NCBI RefSeq assembly: GCF_914768025.1
Contig: NZ_CAJZCE010000002.1
Location: forward strand, 1 to 64,000
Reading direction: 5' to 3'
DNA length: 64,000 nt
Source of the DNA: Snodgrassella gandavensis
Lineage (GTDB): Bacteria; Pseudomonadota; Gammaproteobacteria; Burkholderiales; Neisseriaceae
Positions 58,267-64,000 of the stretch are shown one piece after another (positions within the stretch are counted from its first letter, which is position 1; each line of letters opens with the position of its first letter). The notes beneath the pieces were generated by a model. That model was given only the letters and a program-made list of their open reading frames with translations, made no database searches and was not told where the DNA came from. The position numbers were made by a program, and so were the translations under genes.

Positions 58267-58438
58267 TTATACATTACAAATACGCTTGGAAGCACTGAGA
58301 CTTCCATCTTGCAAACAGGTTTTATACCCGCACAATAAGAAATACCGCCTTTTTTCCAGAGCAGGGCAAACAGCCTTTGACTTGTGCAATGCTAACCATG
58401 AAAGTAGCTGCGGTTATAATTAATAGCCATTTTTGCAT
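58267..58438 (-). pseudogene. Small exported Cys-rich protein, broken by two single-base losses
   Basis: ATG 58438, preceded by AGGAG, opens a signal-peptide-like stretch (MQKWLLIITAATFMVSIAQ) then KGCLPCSGKK. The frame then shifts. In the next frame it continues GGISYCAGIKPVC, and in the third frame DGSLSASKRICNV and a stop at 58267. Adding one A to each of two A runs (near 58359 and 58307) restores a continuous protein of about 56 residues with the pattern C..C.G..GGISYC....VCKDGS.S.SKR.C, known from small exported proteins of many Proteobacteria. Either recent decay or base-call error in A runs. Confidence 0.6.
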
Positions 58439-58730
58439 CACTACTCCTGTTATTTTAATTGATAATTAACGTTATTATAAATAAAATAAAATATGGATAT
58501 GATTGTTAATATTATGTTTTTATCAAAATATAGCTTATTGATACATTATCTTTTATGTTAGAAGCATTTTTATTTTGTCTAAATAAAGCACTTGTTGGAC
58601 AAAGCCTATAACAATACCGGCTAAATAATAAGTGATTTGGCTTAAGATTAATCAACAAAAAAGTTGTTGTAAATGACCATGTGCTATAGTCAGCACATTA
58701 AACATCTAAATGTTAAATTAGAGGATAAAT

Positions 58731-59699
58731 ATGAAAATTTTGAGAGAAGATTGTCTGCGTGAAATCTTACTACAAAATTATAATAAAAAAATTACTATTG
58801 TTTCTGCTTTTATAAGTGGAATTGAATCTGATATAAAACAATTACTTGATCAACATAATCAGGTTGAACTTATTATAGGGACAATCAATGCCTTTTCTTC
58901 TATCGATTTGATAGATTTTTGCATTGAAGAGGCTGAGGAGAATAATAATTTTAAATTTTATATTGATTTCAGATATGACGATAGCGTTCATTGGAAGCTC
59001 TATATGATTGAGCCAGATATTACTATTATAGGAAGCGCCAATTTTACCCAAAAAGGGCTGAAGCTTGTTCGAGATACATGCCTTTACATACAGAATAAAA
59101 AGTTGTACTTAGACTACTTAAAAGAAATTGCTGAAGTAAAAGTATTAGATAAAGTATTAGATTGTAAGGGTAAAAATTTTAATGATGAACTAGAAAAATA
59201 TAGAAAAAAACATTTAAAATCTAGAGTTTGGTTAAATTCAAATAGTACAGATTCAAGTTTGGAAGATTATTTAAAACAAGAAATTCCACCTGAATTAGCA
59301 ATTTTAATTTGGGATAGATATATGGATGAGGAGGAAATGAAATATATTGAAGCTAAAGTTGGAAAAGAAAATTCTTGTGAGCAACTAAATTTTGATAAGC
59401 ATGAATGCTTTAAGATTGATCGTGAGTATGAAAAAGACTATAGAGAAAATGAGATTATTTTATGTATGAATAAACGGGGGAATAAAATCAAGTTTTTTTG
59501 TTGCCAGAAAATTGTCGTTGATAAATCAAAAGGTAATATGTATCTTATTGATTTTTTAAAGAAGAGGTCTGAGGGGCCATTTAAATTAACCAAAGAAATT
59601 AAAAGTAGGCTTAAGGAAAAAGCTCTAGAATGGAGCAAAGATGAAACAGATAAAGTTAAATTAAGCTATGAAGATTTAAAGGAATTATTACAGAATTAA
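58731..59699 (+). CDS. PLD-type (HKD) nuclease-like protein, AT-rich orphan
   Basis: The 322-residue protein has one phospholipase-D-type half-site: HWKLYMIEPDITIIGSANFT, matching H-x-K-x4-E/D-x6-GSxN, within a domain like that of single-HKD nucleases and NgoFVII/BfiI-type restriction enzymes (residues about 5-125: ITIVSAFISG, VELIIGTINA, KFYIDFRYDD). Single-site enzymes work as dimers. Residues about 130-322 are charged, Lys/Glu-rich and unrecognised. Codons are markedly A/T-biased compared with neighbours such as purM, so recent acquisition is likely. A GAGG lies before ATG 58731. No methylase or partner gene adjoins it. Confidence 0.65.
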   Translation: MKILREDCLREILLQNYNKKITIVSAFISGIESDIKQLLDQHNQVELIIGTINAFSSIDLIDFCIEEAEENNNFKFYIDFRYDDSVHWKLYMIEPDITIIGSANFTQKGLKLVRDTCLYIQNKKLYLDYLKEIAEVKVLDKVLDCKGKNFNDELEKYRKKHLKSRVWLNSNSTDSSLEDYLKQEIPPELAILIWDRYMDEEEMKYIEAKVGKENSCEQLNFDKHECFKIDREYEKDYRENEIILCMNKRGNKIKFFCCQKIVVDKSKGNMYLIDFLKKRSEGPFKLTKEIKSRLKEKALEWSKDETDKVKLSYEDLKELLQN

Positions 59700-60062
59700 T
59701 GATTTTAATTTTTTTAGTGTCATATGTCTGGGTTATTTATTATGATGGCTGTAAGAAATTATCTATTTCTTTGATATTGTATCCTTGTTTGCACAGGAAT
59801 GATTAGTTTATTTAGGCACCATTCTGATTTATCTGAATCATTTAATAATATTTGAAGTGTTAATAAAGAAATAAGATTTTGTATAACTTGTCTGTGGAAA
59901 GCTTCCTAAGGAGAACAATTTTACTTGCGACAGACGAAAGTGCTTTTCACTACAAAATTAATTAGTTATCAGTATTATTTGACCAGATTAATTTGAAAAA
60001 AGCCCAGAAATTAGCGCAAGCTGATACTGGGCTTTTGATTTATATTCTGTAGATGTAATTTT
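59700..60062 (-). terminator. Spacer with the purM terminator at 59998-60036
   Basis: The stem AAAAGCCCAG / CTGGGCTTTT (59998-60007, 60027-60036) with a T-rich end on the minus strand (TTTTTTC) ends purM transcripts. The remainder of the 363-base spacer is AT-rich; I see no gene and no clear terminator behind the PLD gene. Confidence 0.75.
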
Positions 60063-61097
60063 TCAGCCTATTTGCGTTTGATGTTCATCACCCTGACGTG
60101 TACGAATGGTACCAATCTGGTAAACAGTTTCGCCCTCTTGCTGTAGAAAGTGCTGTACAGCAACAGCGTCTGCGGCGTCTACAATCATTACCATGCCGAT
60201 ACCGCAATTAAAGGTACGGTACATTTCCTGTATATCTACTTGTCCGGCCTGTTGTAACCACTGAAAGAGTTTTGGCAGTGGCCAAGACTGGGCGTCAATT
60301 GCGGCAACGGTGTTGTCTGGCAGGATACGGGGTACGTTTTCGCTGATGCCACCACCGGTAATGTGTGCCATACCCTTGATGGTAAACTGTTTTAATGCAG
60401 CCAGAACGGGCTTAACGTATAAACGGGTAGGGGCGATGATGGCCTGCCGCAGGGTTTGGCCATTTTCAAATTCGGCGTCCAATTCTGGTTGGGCACGCTC
60501 AATAATTTTGCGCACTAATGAATAGCCATTGGAATGAATACCATTAGAGGCCAGTCCCAGTACCATATCACCGGTCACAATACTGCGTCCGTTGATAACC
60601 TGTGCTTTTTCAACCACGCCTACAGCAAAGCCAGCCAAATCATATTCGCCATCTGGGTACATGCCGGGCATTTCGGCGGTTTCACCGCCAATCAGGGCAC
60701 ATCCTGATTGTTCACAACCGGCGGCAATGCCTTTAATCACTGCTGCTGCACGTTCAACATCCAGTTTACCACAGGCAAAGTAGTCCAGAAAAAACAGTGG
60801 TTCTGCTCCCTGTACCAAAATGTCATTGACGCTCATGGCCACCAGATCGATACCGACGGTATCGTGTTGATCCCATTCAAATGCCAGTTTTAGTTTGGTG
60901 CCTACGCCATCGGTACCGGATACCAGTACTGGCTGGCGGTATTTCTGGCTGATTTCTACAAGTGCGCCGAAGCCGCCCAAATCGCCTAATACTTCAGGAC
61001 GCATGGTGCGTTTGGCAAATGGTTTAATCTTTTCGACCAGCGAATCGCCAGCGTCAATATCAACACCGGCATCACGATAACTCAGGGACTGGCTCAT
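60063..61097 (-). CDS. purM: Phosphoribosylformylglycinamidine cyclo-ligase
   Basis: PurM closes the imidazole ring to AIR in purine synthesis. The 344-residue protein has the N-terminal [37 protein letters not shown], the ATP/metal site [33 protein letters not shown] and [16 protein letters not shown]. The start is ATG 61097 (MSQSLSY) with GGAAG before it; a longer frame to 61175 adds an unneeded 26 residues. Confidence 0.97.
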   Translation of the reverse strand: MSQSLSYRDAGVDIDAGDSLVEKIKPFAKRTMRPEVLGDLGGFGALVEISQKYRQPVLVSGTDGVGTKLKLAFEWDQHDTVGIDLVAMSVNDILVQGAEPLFFLDYFACGKLDVERAAAVIKGIAAGCEQSGCALIGGETAEMPGMYPDGEYDLAGFAVGVVEKAQVINGRSIVTGDMVLGLASNGIHSNGYSLVRKIIERAQPELDAEFENGQTLRQAIIAPTRLYVKPVLAALKQFTIKGMAHITGGGISENVPRILPDNTVAAIDAQSWPLPKLFQWLQQAGQVDIQEMYRTFNCGIGMVMIVDAADAVAVQHFLQQEGETVYQIGTIRTRQGDEHQTQIG

Positions 61098-61476
61098 TAG
61101 TGTGCTTCCTTTGGACAAGAACAAAGCTGATTGAGATGGAATAGACAAAAACCGAGCAATTTTAACATTTTTCATCTTTTTACGGTGTTGAAATTGGCGC
61201 GGATGATTAGCTGGCGTATTCTGGCTTATATCTTTGTGACAGCTTTGAGCAGGATAAATAGTTGGCCAGTCTTTGCTTTAATGTCAGATAAAGGAGAGGG
61301 AAAAGATATGGAAAATGACTGGCTGCTATACCTGAATGTTTGTGATTTGCTGTTGGTTTTAATAGAATTACAGAGATAAAGATTCTATGTAACTTAGGAT
61401 AGCAATCAAAGAAAAAGGCCGAATTGATAAATTCGGCCTCAGGATTAGTCTGCTATATGCGGCTAATGTATGCTGC
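61098..61476 (-). other. Spacer between rplS and purM with the rplS terminator
   Basis: The stem AGGCCGAAT / ATTCGGCCT (61416-61424, 61431-61439) is followed on the minus strand by TTTTTC and ends the rpsP-rimM-trmD-rplS operon. In the other part a plus-strand frame (about 61204-61379) with a purine-rich GGAGAGGG before an internal ATG at 61309 encodes a short hydrophobic peptide; support is too weak to call it a gene. Confidence 0.6.
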
Positions 61477-61842
61477 TTAGGCTTTGCGAGCCGGCAGTTT
61501 TTCACGAATACGGGCAGCTTTACCGGTTAAGCCACGCAGGTAATACAGTTTGGCACGGCGTACATCACCACGGCGTTTAACTTCGATTTTTTCAACGGCT
61601 GGAGAATATAACTGGAATGTACGTTCTACACCTTCACCGCTGGAAATTTTGCGAACGATGAAGTTGCTGTTCAGGCCACGGTTGCGACGGGCGATTACAA
61701 TGCCTTCATAGGCTTGCAAACGGGTACGGCTACCTTCGGTAACGCGTACAGATACAACCACGGTATCACCAGGCGCGAAGGCTGGGATTTCTTTATTCAG
61801 ACGAGCGATTTCTTCCTGCTCTAATTGTTGAATCAAGTTCAT
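61477..61842 (-). CDS. rplS: 50S ribosomal protein L19
   Basis: L19 lies at the 30S-50S interface. The 121-residue protein has [60 protein letters not shown] and [20 protein letters not shown], all typical. Last gene of the conserved rpsP-rimM-trmD-rplS operon, 13 bases after trmD. Confidence 0.98.
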   Translation of the reverse strand: MNLIQQLEQEEIARLNKEIPAFAPGDTVVVSVRVTEGSRTRLQAYEGIVIARRNRGLNSNFIVRKISSGEGVERTFQLYSPAVEKIEVKRRGDVRRAKLYYLRGLTGKAARIREKLPARKA

Positions 61843-61855
61843 GTTAAGCTTCCTA

Positions 61856-62602
61856 TTATAATGGGATATCCCGTTCCTCTTGTCTGATACGCTGCAAGAG
61901 TCTGGATTCCTCTGGGGTTAATTCACGGTCGGCCAGTAAATCAGGACGACGTGTCAGTGTGCGCCTGAGCGCCTGAGTTAATCGCCATTGTGCGATTAAA
62001 GCATGATTACCGCTACGCAATACGTCGGGAACTGTCTGCTGACGAAATTCTACCGGACGGGTGTAATGCGGACAATCAAGTAAACCATTGGCAAATGAGT
62101 CTTCTACTGCTGAGCGTGCGTCACCAAGTGTGCCGGGTAACAGGCGGATTACTGCGTCCATTAACATCATGGCCGGTAATTCTCCACCGGAAACCACAAA
62201 GTCGCCGATACTGATTTCGGTTACTTCGTTGCTGGTGAGAATACGTTCATCAATACCCTCGTAACGACCACACAGTACAATCAGCGCCGATTCTCTGGCC
62301 AGACTGGCTGCCTGTGCATGATTCAGTGGTTTGCCCTGCGGGCTCATGTAAATCAATCGTCCCTGCGGGCTGCTTTGTCTGGCTGCATCTATGGCTGCCT
62401 GTAAGGGCGGAGCCATCATAATCATTCCCGGGCCTCCGCCAAACGGGCGGTCATCAATATGACCCAGTGGATTATCGGCAAATTGCCGCGGGTTGATTGC
62501 TGCAAACTGCCAGATGCCCTGTTGTAAGGCACGTCCGGTTACGCCACTGTCGGTAAGGGCAGTAAACATTTCCGGAAACAGGGTAATGGCTTGAATATGC
62601 AT
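61856..62602 (-). CDS. trmD: tRNA (guanine37-N1)-methyltransferase
   Basis: TrmD methylates G37 next to the anticodon to prevent frameshifting. The 248-residue SPOUT protein has [48 protein letters not shown] and [17 protein letters not shown] (SAM knot). The start is ATG 62602, whose first base is shared with the rimM stop (TGATG), so translation is coupled. A longer frame upstream is rejected. Confidence 0.97.
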   Translation of the reverse strand: MHIQAITLFPEMFTALTDSGVTGRALQQGIWQFAAINPRQFADNPLGHIDDRPFGGGPGMIMMAPPLQAAIDAARQSSPQGRLIYMSPQGKPLNHAQAASLARESALIVLCGRYEGIDERILTSNEVTEISIGDFVVSGGELPAMMLMDAVIRLLPGTLGDARSAVEDSFANGLLDCPHYTRPVEFRQQTVPDVLRSGNHALIAQWRLTQALRRTLTRRPDLLADRELTPEESRLLQRIRQEERDIPL

Positions 62603-63114
62603 CAGTAGTCGCTGCCCCAGTCGACACAAATCTGCCGTTGCGGCAAGTTTACTTCGTCGATGTACTGGGAGACAAAGGGAATCAGTTTACGGCCAAAAAC
62701 ACCATCTACTACCAGTACGTCATGAGCACCGGTTTGCATTAATGAACTGACAGTGCCCAGATTTTCCTGTGTACGGTTAAGTACGTTCAGGCCAATCAGG
62801 TCTGCCCAATAATACTCATCGTCATCGGTTTCGGCAAAGCTGGCACGGTCTATTTCGATGGTAAAGCCGCGCAGTAGTGCTGCGCTGTCACGATCGTGTA
62901 TTCCGTCAAACCGCACCTGTAATTCATCACCGCTGATTTTGCTTTCGGCAATGCTCACAGTTTTGGTTTGGCCATCTTTACTCAGCTGCCATTGCGGATA
63001 GTCGAGCAGGCTGTCGGTATATTCGGTATCGGAATGGATTTTCACCCAACCCTTTACGCCAAATACGCCTTTAATATAGCCCATTGCTACCCATTGTGGC
63101 TGTGTACTATTCAT
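62602..63114 (-). CDS. rimM: 16S rRNA maturation factor RimM
   Basis: RimM helps to build the head of the 30S subunit. The 170-residue protein has [20 protein letters not shown] in the first barrel domain and [22 protein letters not shown] and [15 protein letters not shown] in the PRC-type second domain. The start is ATG 63114 (MNSTQPQ). It lies 16 bases after rpsP and overlaps trmD by one base. Confidence 0.96.
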   Translation of the reverse strand: MNSTQPQWVAMGYIKGVFGVKGWVKIHSDTEYTDSLLDYPQWQLSKDGQTKTVSIAESKISGDELQVRFDGIHDRDSAALLRGFTIEIDRASFAETDDDEYYWADLIGLNVLNRTQENLGTVSSLMQTGAHDVLVVDGVFGRKLIPFVSQYIDEVNLPQRQICVDWGSDY

Positions 63115-63130
63115 CTGCTTTACTGCTGAA

Positions 63131-63379
63131 TTAGGCCGCAGCCTTTTGTTCTTTAACCAGTTTGGCAACAGCTTCGCTTAATTGCGCGCCTTGGCCAATC
63201 CAGTGATTCAGACGGTCTGCGCTCAGACGTACGCGTTCCTGTTTTTCATTGGCAACAGGATTGTAAAAGCCAACGCGTTCGATAAAGCGTCCGTCACGAC
63301 GGTTGTGAGAGTCTGCTACGACAATGTTATAGAAAGGACGGTGTTTAGAACCACCGCGAGCCAAACGGATAACTACCAT
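63131..63379 (-). CDS. rpsP: 30S ribosomal protein S16
   Basis: S16 is an early assembly protein of the 30S body. The 82-residue protein has [41 protein letters not shown] and [19 protein letters not shown], all typical. First gene of the operon; its promoter should lie in the 63380-63784 spacer. Confidence 0.98.
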   Translation of the reverse strand: MVVIRLARGGSKHRPFYNIVVADSHNRRDGRFIERVGFYNPVANEKQERVRLSADRLNHWIGQGAQLSEAVAKLVKEQKAAA

Positions 63380-63784
63380 AGTGTATTCCTTAGTGAAAAA
63401 ATCGAAGTAATTTTATTCTGTCAAGATAACAGAAAATCGCTAATTTTAGTGGGTAATTCCCAGTCTTGGCAAGCTGTTAATGCATATTTGTTGCATATAT
63501 ATTGCTGTGGGTTTGTTTGTTGCTGGATATTTATTTTTCTGACATCTGGGCTGGTGTTGTTTGGGTAAATTATTGCTGTATATGGTTAAAATCCGATGGG
63601 GTGTGATGATGTTGGCCAGATATGCTGCTGGTTGTTTGGGGGCTTTTTTATAATTATTCTTATGAAAATCTTGTATTTATATGCTTTTTTCTGATATGTG
63701 CATTAGGTTTTTGCTATTTAGGGCTGCATAGCTTGATTTCTTCGCGTATCATAGCTGCCACATGTTTTTGCGGATATCTTAAAA
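63380..63784. other. Divergent spacer between rpsP and accA
   Basis: 405 bases holding outward promoters for the rpsP operon (minus) and accA (plus). Short overlapping frames are present on the plus strand but lack ribosome sites and domains. No operator or riboswitch recognised. Confidence 0.4.
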
Positions 63785-64000
63785 ATGAAACAGATTTTTT
63801 TGGATTTTGAACAACCTATAGCCGAGCTGGTACAGAAAATTGATGAACTGCGCTTTGTGCAAGATGAATCGGCTGTGGATATTTCCGAAGAAATCGCGCG
63901 CCTGAAAAAGAAAAGCGATGATTTAACCAAAAATCTTTTTGCCAAGTTGACCCCGGTGCAGATTTCGCAGGTATCCCGTCATGCCCAGCGTCCTTATACT
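63785..64000 (+). CDS. accA: Acetyl-CoA carboxylase carboxyltransferase subunit alpha, 5' part
   Basis: The first 72 codons of accA run off the right edge. Residues match the family start: [20 protein letters not shown], a coiled-coil-like helix ([21 protein letters not shown]) and [18 protein letters not shown] leading into the carboxyltransferase domain. With AccD it moves the carboxyl group from biotin to acetyl-CoA. accB and accC are at 32421-34290. No strong ribosome site is visible before ATG 63785. Confidence 0.95.
   Translation, partial: MKQIFLDFEQPIAELVQKIDELRFVQDESAVDISEEIARLKKKSDDLTKNLFAKLTPVQISQVSRHAQRPYT

Noticed and set aside
61204-61379. Possible small gene upstream of purM with GGAGAGGG before ATG 61309
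   Set aside because: The product would be only about 23 residues, hydrophobic and unrecognised; no supporting conservation can be judged from one sequence.

Overview
The window looks like a chromosomal segment of a Neisseriaceae betaproteobacterium, most plausibly a Snodgrassella-type (bee gut) bacterium. The basis is neisserial-style protein sequences (GreA, RlmE, FtsH, GlmM, PntA/B), conserved betaproteobacterial gene orders (aroQ-accB-accC-prmA-zinc-ribbon protein; rpsP-rimM-trmD-rplS), moderate base composition with AT-rich spacers, and widespread gene decay. The genus is an inference from recognition, not from a search. No rRNA, tRNA, CRISPR array or intact insertion sequence was seen.

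Layout. Positions 1-2600 are an accessory scrap yard: the end of a possible toxin gene, a pre-toxin-like scrap, a metallopeptidase gene with an in-frame amber stop followed by an intact lipoprotein gene (a toxin/immunity-like pair), and a decayed DUF262/DUF1524-type gene. An MFS transporter follows, then a GAPDH remnant. Positions 4300-18360 are core: greA, yhbY, an unknown two-span membrane protein, rlmE-ftsH-folP-glmM, dedA, plsY, folB, nnrE, a NUDIX hydrolase, hemN and an FNR regulator with a perfect FNR box. Positions 18430-23670 hold a kinase-like protein, a PuuB-like FAD oxidase and potI/H/G for putrescine uptake. Positions 24190-34790 carry coaBC-dut and a long minus-strand series: ppk, an acyltransferase, yggX, argA, a zinc-ribbon membrane protein, prmA, accC, accB and aroQ.

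Positions 35800-43670 hold queA, gloA, a guanidine-II (mini-ykkC) riboswitch in front of a SugE/Gdx exporter, a Fur-box-controlled siderophore-binding lipoprotein, pntAB, and divergent mogA/moaC. Positions 43670-47330 are an AT-rich accessory stretch with an S24/LexA-type repressor, a TraR-type zinc finger and a 21-cysteine copper-storage protein. Positions 47400-53200 are core again: dapB, bamE, fur, aat, dapD, a yqjD/E/K-like membrane trio and purC. A strongly eroded NfsA-type nitroreductase pseudogene follows. Then come a spermidine-synthase-like protein, a thioredoxin-like ferredoxin, an alpha/beta hydrolase, a divergent TetR/HPP pair with palindromic operator-like sites, a frameshifted small Cys-rich exported protein, and an AT-rich orphan PLD-type (HKD) nuclease. 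The window closes with purM, rplS-trmD-rimM-rpsP and the first 72 codons of accA.

Overall the window is mostly housekeeping metabolism (folate, molybdopterin, lysine, purine, fatty-acid, haem, NADPH) with three islands of gene flux. The strongest non-gene signals are the guanidine-II riboswitch, the FNR and Fur sites and the TetR operator-like repeats. The strongest evolutionary signals are four recognisable decayed genes (GAPDH, NfsA, DUF262/1524 and the amber-interrupted metallopeptidase), plus a small exported protein broken by two single-base losses.
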